A stretch of DNA of 64,000 nt, taken from the NCBI GenBank assembly GCA_019009955.1, contig CM032228.1, positions 229,747,501-229,811,500 of the forward strand, read 5' to 3'. The notes under the pieces were generated by a model, which was given only the letters and a program-made list of their open reading frames with translations, was not told the origin of the DNA and searched no databases. Both the position numbers and the translations under genes were made by a program. Positions 11,671 to 24,779 of this stretch are shown in pieces; within the stretch, counting starts at the first letter, position 1, and each line of letters begins with the position of its first letter. Source of the stretch: Riptortus pedestris. Lineage: Eukaryota > Arthropoda > Insecta > Hemiptera > Alydidae.

Positions 11671-12294
11671 AGGTAACGTGTACTGCAAGCCATTAAGACC
11701 TAACAACAACTCATGAGAAACAGATTCACATCCGATTTATTCTTCTAAAATAAAGAATTTATTGGTATTATATAATTTACTGGGGTAGATCGAGAACAAC
11801 GTATGAAATTAAAATGTTTTTTTTTTTTTTTTCTGAGGAATGACATCAAGGCCAATAATCAATGAACTCAATGGGAAAGGAATGGTGTAAGAGGAACACA
11901 CGGAGTGGACACGAACTATGTGGGGGCGATAATGTGCGGGAAAAGTTCATGTCAAGATCGTAATAACGTTCTTTTCAATGTTATCTTTTCAATTGCCCTT
12001 ATAAAAACGTCAATTTTCTTTAGGAATTATGTTAAAAGAAAGTTGACATACTCATTACATTCATATTGATTAATATCAACCTTCTTGATTGTTATGTCTA
12101 TTCGTTTCTAATAAAATTAATTAATTTTCCAAATAAAACAGCCAGTAAGTGCTCGCTACAGCGTGATGCCCATTACAAAAGCAATAATGACTAAACATAG
12201 GTGAAGATAGTATTTACATCTACCATTTGACATGCGCGAACTACAGACAGGAGCTCACGCATTATAATTAGAAAGATACAGTCTTCAACATTAA
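11671..12294. other. No recognised feature
   Basis: Unique-looking AT-rich sequence with a T tract near 11820. Confidence 0.5.
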
Positions 12295-13068
12295 AAAAAG
12301 TCCGTCACGCAGGGGCTGCGTAAACTAAGCAGATTTCCTTGTGAAGTTTAGCAATAGAGAAATCTGCATACTGGTAACACAAACCAACATAAGTAAATAC
12401 AAACGGTAATGAGAAATCTTTCAGTTAATTTTAATAAAATCCCAACTGAAACGGCTTCTGAATTGTAAGAATCATTTATATTTTAGTAACTCAAATTGTA
12501 ATTGTCCAAGAACTACAGAAGGGGGCGGGCATTTGAACAGACCGTATTTGCATAAATCTGACAAAGTAACGAAGGTTAGGTAAGGTTAGAAAGGACAGGT
12601 TAGGTTAGAAGCTTCCGCCGAGCACGGCCGAACTAACCCGAACAACACCCGACTCCAGACTTCATAAAAATGCAAATATCTCGGTTAATATTCAAGATAG
12701 CGAATAAGTGTATATAACAATATTTATAGTCAATTTAATTTGCAATAAGATTGGTTTTATACAATTTTTCGATCCGATGCATAATAACGGAGATATTTCG
12801 AATTTTCAAAAATCCCCCTCTAAACCCCTCCCTCCCTCTGGTACGATTTCAGCCATTAACGAACTTGATCTGTCTTTTTACATAAAACGATTAAATATCG
12901 AGCTTCGTAACGATCAAACAAAAATTGCGACCGCTAGAGCGGTAACAGACAAATATATATATAATTTTGAACGGACCTCATTTTCGTCATCTCCTGGGTA
13001 GGATCGATGGACATGATGAGTTCGACCTCAATAGGACGGAGGTTTCCGTTAAGGGAAATCTGCTAAAA
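12295..13068 (-). mobile_element. H1 copy 5, A2 tail
   Basis: A complete inverted copy. The A2 tail includes a run of GGTTAGGTAAGG-like motifs at about 12570-12610. A deletion has removed part of the left block (GGACATGATGAG at about 13010). The frame at 12708-13001 is internal to the element. Confidence 0.85.
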
Positions 13069-13767
13069 GGAGTTCATCATTTTTATTCGTAAAGTGGTGT
13101 AACCTGAAACATCGGTCCCTCAAGATAAAATAGTAATAACTTTTCAATATATTAAAAACATTTGACATATATACTCAAAAAATTGACAAAGCTACCGCAA
13201 ACAATAAAAACTCGCAAAACCCCATTTAACTGTATATATTGTTCTCTAATTTTGTACCTACTTTTTATACTCTCATTAAATATTTTTTGTTAAATTTTAT
13301 GATATTTGAGTTTATTAAAGGTTCAATAACCTTTGATAAGGTGTCCACAAATGAATAAATATTAGTCAGGAGAACATTATTCTTAAACAATATTCAGAAA
13401 AAATAAAACTCCCTCTTATGAAGTTTTACAGTAGATAAATCTATATCCTGGTAACACTTAACATCATCGAGAAATGATTGAGCCAATTTACATTTTAAAA
13501 ACATCCACAACAAGAATTGTAAACAAATAGGTCAGCCAACTTCTCAGAGCTGGATAGATTGATAGAAATACCCTTTATCCGAAAAAAAAAACCATTACTG
13601 ATGTATACCTGAATATGTCAATTTTATTAAAACTAGTTATTATATCTAATACTGCATTTTATAATGAATCAGAATAATCTCAATCACTCTAATTTTAGTA
13701 ATCCAAGGACAAATGACGGGATGGAGAAGATCTTTTGAACACAAAATTTGGCATTTTGGCTTGAAAG
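13069..13767. other. No recognised feature
   Basis: AT-rich; no open frame or repeat could be assigned. Confidence 0.5.
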
Positions 13768-13836
13768 AAAATTTTTCATCAAATGTCCATCGATCCTACC
13801 TAGTAGATGACGAAAAATGAGGTCCATTCAAAACTG

Positions 13837-13888
<52 letters not shown>

Positions 13889-14030
13889 TATATATATATA
13901 TCTATATATATATTTGTCTGTTACCGCTCTAGCGGTCGCAACTGTTTGTGATCGTTACCAAACTCGATAGTTAGTCGTTTTATGTAAAAAGAATGATCAA
14001 GTTCGTTAACGGCTGAAATTGGATCAGTGG
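13768..14030 (+). mobile_element. H1 copy 6, internal fragment with long TA core
   Basis: Only the part of the left block from TCATCAAATGTCC, an interrupted TA array (about 13838-13915) and the start of the right block remain. Both termini are missing. The break at 14030 leads into a short direct repeat (ATTGTGAATACATTGTGAA). Confidence 0.75.
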
Positions 14031-14683
14031 ATTGTGAATACATTGTGAATACATAAATCGTTTACACATAGAGATCAAGAAATATGGAAGAAAATGAGAT
14101 ACATTTAGAGGTCAAGGAGTGAAGGGAGGCTTAAAAGAAAGGCCTGGAAGAAGAACCTCGTTGGAGAAAGGTGCGTATTAAATAGCACGAGAATATATGT
14201 ACATATATAGTCCGTAATAACTTGCAGACCCTACATAATGGAAAAAGGTTCAGGTATGTTATATGTAGTAATATTAGGAACATAAAACCCGAAATGTATG
14301 AGATGAAGGCGTCTCTGTAAGTGATTCCTATGGGCGGCAAAGATGAAAGCAATGACCTCATTTACTTACCTACGCCTCGTAAAACTGCCTAAGCAACTTT
14401 GTTTCAAATTTTTGCCGAAAATATTCAACGCATATTTCAATAAAATGTTTTCATATTAACCTATTAACATTCATATTCTCGTTGCCAATATATTTGCAAA
14501 ACTTTCTTGAAGGCCAAATGACTTTGATATGCTTGGAAAACATCTTTATCACCTCAGGGAAACTCTTAGGGTAGAGTTACTTTTAAATCATGGAGTTCTG
14601 GTTTGGACCTCTGAAGTGAATGAGACTTTTGTAATGAAACTTACTAAATGTACACTAACAGAAAATCAAATTCGATTTAGTCT
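14031..14683. other. No recognised feature
   Basis: The minus-strand frame at 14131-14361 has no known domain. Confidence 0.45.
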
Positions 14684-15672
14684 TGTAGCAGATTCCCCTT
14701 AAAGAAATTAGCAATTGGGATCGTAGTCATGACGAGCTTTTCGAACAAGTTCCTCAAATGTCCATTGGTACTACGCAAGAGATGACGAAAATGAGGTCTG
14801 TCAAATGTTTTATATATATACTAGCTAAGGTACCCGGCGATGCCCGGGAAATCATTCTTGACTGACTAATGATGGTATTTTGATAGTATGACTTCAATGT
14901 GTACAATTACACTTCCCTCCATGGCGTAATGATTTTCCGAAATGTAAAAATAAAGATCAAGTTCGTTAACGGCTGGAATCGGACCATTGGGAGGGGGCAG
15001 GAATTTCGAAAATCTCAAACGTAAATTTGAATAAAACCAATGTTGTCATTTTTTTTTCACTATTCTTATTATGAAACGAGATATTAATTCTAAATATGAT
15101 ACTTATTCTGATATCATATTATACTAGTGTGCCATATTAACGATAAACTGTTATTTAATGAAAGACTTTATTGGAAGATTACATAAATACCAAATACAGT
15201 TTTAAATGACTTTTTACTTTGAGAGATACATGCAAATTCGTTATGTGATGACGTCGTCGATTCCGATTTTATATTCTTTTCTAAAAAATGTTTATTGGAC
15301 TTATACAATTATTCATGTTTAACAGTTTAATTCAGTTTTAATAGTCATATTCGTGAATGGCTGAAATCGTACCGGGAAGAGGAGGTAGGGATGGTGGAAT
15401 ATGAAAATTCAAGATATATGCGTTATTATGGAAAATGTTGTAGAACAAATCTTGTTAAACTATTGATAATGTAGAATTGTTTTTCTATACATTTTTTCGC
15501 ATTAAAATATTAAGGGAGTTGTATATACTTTCTTGTTTTCTGCCTTTAGTACCCCCCCCCAATGCTATTCATAGAATTTTGACCTAGATATAGAAAATAT
15601 ATCGGGGGTTAACGGTGGATGACAGTACTAATGTGACATACAATCAAGAAGGGCTACATGACGGAGTTTTTT
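14684..15672 (+). mobile_element. H1 copy 7, long two-module form with an exchanged core
   Basis: The 5' palindrome is decayed. The right-block module occurs twice (around 14945-15060 and 15345-15450), as in the copy at 29871. After a short TA run, the usual post-core hairpin is replaced at about 14820-14850 by a different GC-rich motif, ACTAGCTAAGGTACCCGGCG then ATGCCCGGG. The 3' end is recognisable as TACATGACGGAGTTTTTT. Confidence 0.65.

Positions 15673-17298
<1,626 letters not shown>

Positions 17299-17346
<48 letters not shown>
17299..17346 (+). repeat. Second (CT)n tract between the duplicated flanks
   Basis: A 48-bp CT run joins the two 235-bp copies, so the duplicated unit is CT tract plus flank. 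Confidence 0.95.
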
Positions 17347-17350
<4 letters not shown>

Positions 17351-17581
17351 CCAAAAGGCAATTTTGGCCATTGCCTGAAGAATATGCAATGGCGACAGTA
17401 TCTATTTTGACGTCGGAAAAGCTTATCGAAAATGAAGAGATTTTGTGTCTACCTCAGAATCACCTCTTAAGCTAATTAGTAAATTTTTGTTTTATGTTAC
17501 TTGTTTTATCCCCTCCCCCAACGTTTTCCCCTCATATTTGGCTTTTTACTTGCTACTGCGAATTAATGAAATTATTTAATT
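17346..17581 (+). repeat. Duplicated flank, copy 2
   Basis: Nearly identical to 17064-17298, at an offset of 282 bp. Visible differences are one substitution (GAGATTTTG for GAGATGTTG) and one extra base in the C-run before ATATTTGGC. Confidence 0.9.
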
Positions 17582-17760
17582 AGTGATAATTTTCGGATCC
17601 GAACGAAATTATCTGTTTCGACCCTTTCTGAACCCATTTTTACTTGTTTTCATTTCTTTGTGTTTACACTACAATATAATATGTAATAACATCTGTTTAC
17701 ATAAAAAAACGCTGCATTTTTGCCGGGCAGACTAGAACTTTCATTGAAAAAATTAACATA

Positions 17761-17856
17761 CAACATCTTCAATACGTAACTATTATCTTCAACAACATCT
17801 TCAATACGTAACTAATATCTTCAACAACATCTTCAATATATAACTAATATCCTTGA
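17761..17856 (+). repeat. 32-bp tandem repeat, three units
   Basis: The unit starts CAACATCTTCAATACGTAAC and is repeated three times; the last unit is slightly diverged. Confidence 0.85.
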
Positions 17857-18018
17857 ATGCAAAAAAAAAAAAAATCCTGAATATTTTACAAAATTAGGGA
17901 AACAACATACAAATGGGTGAGGAGGCAACCGGGAATCCCGCGCACAGAGGGGTGGCTGAACTTGGAATGGGCAGCACCCTCGTCACTCACCCTCCACTAC
18001 CTGTGCCGCAATTAAAGG

Positions 18019-18293
18019 GTTAAAGCCAATGGTTTAGTAAATCAAATAAAGGGTTAGAACCGCCAGTATAAATGATAATGTTGTCATACCTCTCGGTGGA
18101 GACCGTCGTAATTAGCTGATGGTCGAATACAGCTGGCAATGTGCTATCGTTGCGATGGCACCTTCATCAACAACTTTTTTGACGGGCTTGAAGATGATGC
18201 CATCGCATCTATAGCACAATGCCAGCTGTACTCGATCATCAGCCAGTGACGACGGTCTCCACCGAGAGGTATGGCAACAGACAATGGCTTAAC
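18019..18293. repeat. Long inverted repeat (foldback), arms about 90 bp
   Basis: The left arm (18081-18170) and right arm (18187-18278) are inverted copies with scattered mismatches. They start TTGTCATACCTCTCGGTGGA and end GAGAGGTATGGCAACA. The spacer is about 16 bp. Short outer matches (GTTAAAGCCAATGG at 18019, CAATGGCTTAAC at 18282) extend the symmetry. The arms are GC-richer than the flanks. It could be a foldback MITE or a hairpin-RNA locus; I see no duplication of target bases that settles this. Confidence 0.7.
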
Positions 18294-18741
18294 TCACAGG
18301 GTTAAACGGTTTTATTTAATCTGTAGTTACTACGAGTACATGAATTCCTATTGTCCAGTAGAGAATCCAACACACGAATCATAATATATAACATGCTTCG
18401 AGAAAAACATGAATAATAGTTAAAACTTATTCATTAATGAATTTTTTGCTGTTTCTGAATTTACTACTCTCAAAATTAAATTAATCTTTATTCTGAGGGG
18501 GATATAAAAATTCATAAAGAAAGAATAAATTAATCGTTTCGTTTTACCTCTTTGTACTCTTGAATGGAAGGCTGTGTTAAATGAAATTTCTATTTAAGAA
18601 CGAGAAAGATTTCATCGCAAAGAAATAAAGGTAGGCTTCATGAAGAAGATTTTTTCTAAAAAGAGAGTAACATCTAATAAAATATCCCTCAACGACAGAA
18701 GTAAATTAAAATTAAATGACTAAGCTTTCCCTTTTATTTTT
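18294..18741. other. No recognised feature
   Basis: AT-rich, no assignable frames. Confidence 0.5.
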
Positions 18742-18883
18742 TTAGCAAATTTCCCTTAAGGAAACTCAGCTATTGTACGTAATTCAGACGTTGTACTCAT
18801 GACGTGATTCTCGAAATGTTTCCTCAAATGCCCGTCAATCCTTCCCTGGAGAAGACGAAAATGAGGTCCGTTCTGTATGTATG

Positions 18884-18941
<58 letters not shown>

Positions 18942-19100
18942 TCAGTTAAGGCCGAAATTTTAGTTTGATTGTTACCAAACTCGACATTTAAACGTTCTAT
19001 GTAAAAAGAAAGATAAACTTCGTTAATGACTGAAATCGGACTAGTGGGAGGAGGTTTTAGAGGGGGGATTTCGATAATGTGTAATATCTCCGTTATTTTG
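18742..19100 (+). mobile_element. H1 copy 8, 3'-truncated
   Basis: Palindrome (imperfect), left block with an 18-bp insertion, TA core (about 18889-18940) and the start of the right block are present. Similarity stops abruptly near 19100, after the CTCCGTTATT motif. Confidence 0.8.
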
Positions 19101-19221
19101 TACTTTTAATACTTTTAACGTGTAGCCAAGACCACAAATAATATATAAATATAATCAGCAGCAGGAGTTATCTGATTAGATCTAAGAAATGTAAATGGGT
19201 TCAACAAAATTTGAACCAAAA

Positions 19222-19683
19222 AATAGTTCTTATTAAGAACATACATCTATCTACAGTGCTAACTCACACATCAACAAACGTGATATCATACATCAAGCAG
19301 AAAATATTATATACGTTGAAAATAAAAGAAAAAGTTCTATCAGTTTAAATAACGGTTATTTGTTAAATAGGTTATATGTTAAATATGTTATATATTAATT
19401 ATTATGCTTTATATTAAATAACTGATTCGTCGCTAAATCGCCCCTGTTGCGAAATGCGATTATTATATGAATAAATTAATTAATTAAACAATAATGTATG
19501 CTCTAACTCTAACATGAGTGGAATTTCTAATACTTAGTTTAAACAACATCTCTAGGGTTTTGAACAGATTTCCCTTGAGGGAAATCAGCTATTGAGGTTG
19601 TACTCATGACGCGATTTTCGACATTTTTCATCAAATGTCCATCGATCCTACTCAGGAGATGACGAAAATGAGGTCCGTTAAAA

Positions 19684-19738
<55 letters not shown>

Positions 19739-20845
19739 CTGTTACCGCTCTGGCGGTCGCAATTATTATTTAATCGTAACCAAACTCGATATTTAGTCGT
19801 TTTATGTAAAAAAAAGATCAAGTTCGTTAACGGCTGAAATCGGACCAGTGGGAGGGGGGGGTTAAAGGGGAGGTTTTTTGAAAATTCGAAATATCTCCAT
19901 TACCATACGTCGGATCAAGAAATTGTATAAAACCAATCTTATTGCAAATTAAATTTACTATAAATATTGTTTTATACATTTATTCCCTATCTTCAATATT
20001 AAACGTGATATTTGCATTTTATTAAATGTGGGCCGATAACGAACGTTTCAGGCCAAAAGCTAGTTCGGCCTTAACTGTTTGGCTCTCGTATAGAGATTTC
20101 TCTATTGTATAGTTTCACGTGGGAAATCTGCTTAGTTTAAGCAGCCCCTGCGTGACGGACTTTTTAACAATCTACATTGGAATCGATGAAACGAGTAGAG
20201 TTTATTATATACAGTATCATGTTTTGGATAAATTCTGTTTCTATCTATAATTCTATCTATAAAATATCTATCTATCTATTTGTTTCAAAGTCGAGGTAGT
20301 GTTGGGCTATTCTCACAGTAGTTCTGAATAAATAATTTTAGTATGTGCTGAATTTTCAGCAGGAAGAATGATAATTTCCACTGGTATTTAAACGCACCAT
20401 AACTCAGAGTAACTTGCTTATTTAACAAGTAAATACCCCTGTGGTAAAGTGCCATTTTATGTGCCTTAGACATATTTTTGTACGCTCAGAAATGGTTTAA
20501 AGAGAAGTACGACGAAATTACCTGAGAATAACACGTATAAAAATGCGTATTAAACGCTAAATTTTATTTGGGAGATCTTTTTTCTTTATACGTGTAACCT
20601 TCTGTTGCGACCGTCCATATCGATTCCTAGGTTTCGTGTTTAAGAGAGATAATGTATAAATATAAAAAAAAAAAAAAACTCTAAAAAACATTATGAATAT
20701 TAATTCTATAGTTTAGTAGATTGTAATAATTCTATAATATTACACATATCTCTCGGTTTTAGGTATATTAATTTAGTTACATGTCATTTTATTAGATTTT
20801 CCTCCCGTAGCCTATCACGATATATTATGGCCCTATGTAATTTAA
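19222..20845 (+). repeat. Segmental duplication, unit 1 (internally deleted)
   Basis: This is a direct repeat of 20846-24006. Its first about 130 bp match 20846-20976, and 19354-20845 match 22511-24006 with few differences. The intervening about 1.53 kb of unit 2 is missing at a junction near 19350. It carries the LINE 3' end and one H1 copy. The next unit starts immediately after it (AAAAAATAGTTCTTATTAAG at both starts), so the arrangement is head-to-tail. Confidence 0.85.
19564..20165 (+). mobile_element. H1 copy 9, A3 tail
   Basis: A complete copy whose 5' end reads GAACAGATTTCCC instead of TAGCAGATTTCCC. The TA core is about 19687-19734. The frame at 20285-20473 lies outside it. This copy and 22721-23324 are duplicates of one insertion, since they share both flanks. 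Confidence 0.85.
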
Positions 20846-21139
20846 AAAATAGTTCTTATTAAGAACATACATCTATCTACAGTGCTAACTCACACATCAA
20901 CAAACGTGATATCATACATCAAGCAGAAAATATTATATACGTTGAAAATAAAAGAAAAAGTTCTATCAGTTTAAATAGTCTATACCGTCTATATGGAATC
21001 TATACCACAAAGACTTCCACAATCACACATTTAATATGCTTTAAATATAAAAGAAATGCTCACAACGAGTCCCATTGCAAGTCATAAATATGAAAATTTT
21101 CTTATGATTGAATTATTTCCCTTAACTCCTATTGCATTA

Positions 21140-21363
21140 TATATTTTATTTCTTAACGTCCAGTTTATGCTGCTATGGTATATTGGGACGGGTTATCTAC
21201 AGGGTACAACCCTTTTCTAGCCAGGGTGGGACTAAGGAATTTATATAGTAAGTCCGCAACTAAATTAATTCTTAGGGCCCAGGTTGGGAATCGAACTTGC
21301 CACTCTAGGTTTACCGTATGAGATTAAGACCAACACCTTAACTCGCACGGCCAACCTGAGCCT
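21140..21363 (-). mobile_element. tRNA-derived SINE, near full length
   Basis: On the minus strand it starts GGCTCAGGTTGGCCGTGCGA (A-box region). The B-box-like GCAAGTTCGATTCCC follows, then the body with AGGGTTGTACCCTGTAG and an ACGTTAAGAAATAAAA tail. The inverted partner at 24736-25390 appears to lack it, so it probably inserted after that duplication. Confidence 0.8.
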
Positions 21364-22032
21364 CCTCTCCATTACATTAAATGAAAAGAATGTTTTTATG
21401 GTCTTCATTCAAGATGATTTCGTCTGAAAGTAATTAATGACACCATTCCAATTCAGCGGATCAAAATATGTTATCGAACTTAATTTATAGTTAATTATCA
21501 CGATAAACATTAATAGTGTTACACTATTTTATTAGTATCTAATATGAATTTTGCATTTTTTAAATTTCACCCTTCATCATGATCACCTCATAAGTTGGAT
21601 TGTACTTTACAGAGGTTCATCGCCTTTTTTTGGAGATACAATAATAAGACTTTAGCATCCACAAACAGAAACATATGACACCGAAATGAATGGGTTTTTT
21701 TTTCGGAATATTTCTTCAAAAACTCCACCAATCGTACTCTGTAGAAGAAGAAAATTATTGATCCAGAACTTTGTATAATATACACAATGTACATCTGTTA
21801 ACTATCTAGCTCTCGTAATTTTCATTAGGGCGTTTTCAAACTGGATATAACAATTTTTTCAGTAAAAATAACTTTAATCATAGAAAAAGTTGAAATTATA
21901 TAGGGATTGTGTGGATATTTATAGGAGTGAATATGCCAATTCAAAAATGTCTATGGCATTATACTTTGGATTGAAATACTTATATATTCTTGTCAATAAT
22001 GTAATTTTCTACAGTTTCTAGTATTCAATAAC

Positions 22033-22239
22033 TCACACTTACCTACTTACTGGAGAAACGAACCCTACTGCCAACACTGTAACTGTAGACTTACTATAAA
22101 ACATATACTAACTGACTGCTATCTAAGGACTCACATAGACCTACCATACACTTTGACTGAATTACTACATGACTGTAGCCCGTACATAGACCGCGTATTA
22201 CAATACTTGAAACAAAACAACATTTTCAAAAAATTATAA
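22033..22239 (+). pseudogene. LINE ORF2 C-terminus (I/Jockey-like)
   Basis: An open 68-codon stretch ends at a TAA at 22237-22239. It reads THLPTYWRNEPYCQHCNCRL followed by TIKHILTDC. The CxxCxxxLTxxHxLxxC knuckle is diagnostic of ORF2 tails in I/Jockey-type LINEs. The rest of ORF2 is missing because the insertion is 5'-truncated, so there is no start codon. The natural stop and uninterrupted frame suggest a fairly young insertion. Confidence 0.8.
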
Positions 22240-22302
22240 TGTAGGGCAATACTGAAAATATTTGCAGAAATGAGGATACTTACGTAAATATAATAATTAT
22301 AT

Positions 22303-22560
22303 GTTATAGGTTTAATATGTTATATGTGTTGAATATGTTATATATTAAATATGTTGTTTTAAATATGTTGCAGGTTATATGTTAAATATGTTATAGGTTA
22401 TATGTTGATTATGTTATAGGTTAAATATGTTATAGGTTATAGGTTATATGTTAAATATTTTATAGGTTATATGTTAAATATGTTATAGGTTATATGTTAA
22501 ATAGGTAATAGGTTATTTGTTAAATAGGTTATATGTTAAATATGTTATATATTAATTATT
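22303..22560 (+). repeat. Minisatellite in the LINE 3' UTR
   Basis: About ten imperfect units built from GGTTATATGTTAAATATGTTATA-type words of about 22-23 bp (some half units) precede the LINE end. Part of the array also survives in unit 1 (19354-19400). Confidence 0.75.
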
Positions 22561-22720
22561 ATGCTTTATATTAAATAACTGATTCGTCGCTAAATCGCCC
22601 CTGTTGCGAAATGCGATTATTATATGAATAAATTAATTAATTAAACAATAATGTATGCTCTAACTCTAACATGAGTGGAATTTCTAATACTTAGTTTAAA
22701 CAACATCTCTAGGGTTTTGA

Positions 22721-22841
22721 ACAGATTTCCCTTGAGGGAAATCAGCTATTGAGGTTGTACTCATGACGCGATTTTCGACATTTTTCATCAAATGTCCATC
22801 GATCCTACCCAGGAGATGACGAAAATGAGGTCCGTTCAAAA

Positions 22842-22893
<52 letters not shown>

Positions 22894-23324
22894 CTGTTAC
22901 CGCTCTGGCGGTCGCAATTATTATTTAATCGTAACCAAACTCGATATTTAGTCGTTTTATGTAAAAAAAAAGATCAAGTTCTTTAACGACTGAAATCGGA
23001 CCAGTGGGAGGGAGGGGGGTTTAAAGGGGAGGTTTTTTGAAAATTCGAAATATCTCCATTACCATACGTCGGATCAAGAAATTGTATAAAACCAATCTTA
23101 TTGCAAATTAAATTTACTATAAATATTGTTTTATACATTTATTCCCTATCTTCAATATTAACCGTGATATTTGCATTTTATTAAATGTGGGCCGATAACA
23201 AACGTTTCAGGCCAAAAGCTAGTTCGGCCTTAACTGTTCGGCTCTCGTATAGAGATTTCTCTATTGTATAGTTTCACGTGGGAAATCTGCTTAGTTTAAG
23301 CAGCCCCTGCGTGACGGACTTTTT
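22721..23324 (+). mobile_element. H1 copy 10, A3 tail (duplicate of copy 9)
   Basis: Same flanks and same variant 5' end as 19564-20165. The poly-G tract and the TA core (about 22843-22890) differ slightly in length. Confidence 0.85.
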
Positions 23325-24321
23325 AACAATCTACATTGGAATCGATGAAACGAGTAGAGTTTATTATATACAGTATCATGTTTTGGATAAATTCTGTTTC
23401 TATCTATAATTCTATCTATAAAATATCTATCTATCTATTTGTTTCAAAGTCGAGGTAGTGTTGGGCTATTCTCACAGTAGTTCTGAATAAATAATTTTAG
23501 TATGTGCTGAATTTTCAGCAGGAAGAATGATAATTTCCACTGGTATTTAAACGCACCATAACTCAGAGTAACTTGCTTATTTAACAAGTAAATACCCCTG
23601 TGGTAAAGTGCAATTTTATGTGCCTTAGATATATTTTTGTACGCTCAGAAATGGTTTAAAGAGAAGTACGATGAAATTAATAAGACTGAGAATAACACGT
23701 ATAAAAATGCGTATTAAAAGCTAAATTTTATTTGGGAGCTCATTTTTCTTTATACGTGTAACCTTCTGTTGCGACCTTCCATATCGATTCCTAGGTTTCG
23801 TGTTTAAGAGAGATAATGTATAAATATAAAAAAAAAAAAAAACTCTAAAAAACATTATGAATATTAATTCTATAGTTTAGTAGATTGTAATAATTCTATA
23901 ATATTACACATATCTCTCGGTTTTAGGTATATTAATTTAGTTACATGTCATTTTACTAGAATTTCCTCCCGTAGCCTATCATGATATATTATGCCCCTAT
24001 GTAATTTTCTTATCTCTTTCATTAATCTCTTTCATACATGAGTTTAATATTAGTGAATATTAAGCCAAAGAAATACGAAGGACAGAGTTAAAATTGAAGC
24101 CCTAATATAAAGGTTTTTTCTCAAGTGTCCCAGACAAATTAGTTACCTTTTTTATGATATATTTTTTCAGGTGCTCTGCAAGGAATTTAATATTTCTTAG
24201 CTTCTTATTAAGTTTCTCCCTCTTAGTGGAGAATTCGTAAAATGAAAAAGAACAACAGACTTTTGGTTTTATAAGACATAAGTATTTAATATTGCTTAGG
24301 GTGCCTTCGTTGTGTGTGTGT

Positions 24322-24333
24322 GAGAGTGAGAGA

Positions 24334-24369
<36 letters not shown>
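24322..24369 (+). repeat. (GA)n microsatellite
   Basis: A GA run with a few GTGAG interruptions, directly after a short GT run. Confidence 0.9.
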
Positions 24370-24372
<3 letters not shown>

Positions 24373-24559
24373 TCTTTTATTTCTATACCTATTTATCATT
24401 CAGAAATATCATTTATGGAGGGAGTGATTGCAATTATTTGTACTATTAAGGACGCCGTAATGGCAAGGCAATCACATTCTTCAGTGACGTTTCGACGCAC
24501 AAGACTCCAGCTTCTTCAGTGCTTTCTCAAAGATACGAGGTTTCATTTTATTTTTCTGG

Positions 24560-24562
<3 letters not shown>

Positions 24563-24632
<70 letters not shown>
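24563..24632 (+). repeat. (GT)n microsatellite, about 70 bp
   Basis: A pure GT run ending at the junction with a truncated H1 5' end. Frames across it are repeat artefacts. Confidence 0.95.
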
Positions 24633-24634
<2 letters not shown>

Positions 24635-24639
24635 ACTCC

Positions 24640-24662
24640 CCCCCTTAAGGGAAATCTGCGAA
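24640..24662 (-). mobile_element. H1 copy 11, only the palindromic 5' end
   Basis: CTTAAGGGAAATCTGCG followed by AAAACCC is the 5' terminus of the H1 insertion shared with 19564 and 22721. The copy breaks inside its palindrome and joins a C-run and the GT array. Confidence 0.7.
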
Positions 24663-24779
24663 AACCCAAGAGATGTTTTTAAAACTAAGTATTAGAAATT
24701 CCACTCATGTTAGAGTTAGAGCATACATTATTGAATACTAGAAACTGTAGAAAATTACATTATTGACAAGACTGTATAA

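Larger units (their letters stand above)
22031..22645 (+). mobile_element. 5'-truncated LINE insertion with 5-bp target duplication
   Basis: The 615-bp insertion is flanked by CAATA (22026-22030 and 22646-22650). The inverted copy of the region (near 24732) has a single CAATA at the same point, i.e. an empty site. It contains the last 68 codons of ORF2, a 3' UTR, a minisatellite and an end reading AAATTAATTAATTAAA. Confidence 0.85.
20846..24006 (+). repeat. Segmental duplication, unit 2 (longer form)
   Basis: A 3.16-kb unit containing, in order, the shared head (20846-20976), a SINE, a segment also present inverted at 24736-25390, the LINE insertion, an H1 copy, and the shared end. Comparison with unit 1 and the inverted copy indicates that this arrangement is closest to the ancestral one. 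Confidence 0.8.

Noticed and set aside
12708..13001. Protein-like frames recurring in several places (GPISAINELDLSFYIKRLNIE type)
   Set aside because: The same peptide appears at 12708, 52823 and 56664 because these are copies of the H1 right block; they are broken by the TA core and have no start context or domain.
24292..24669. Frames of 62-118 codons with Cys-Val or Thr-His repeats
   Set aside because: They arise from the GT and GA arrays; no conserved domain around them.
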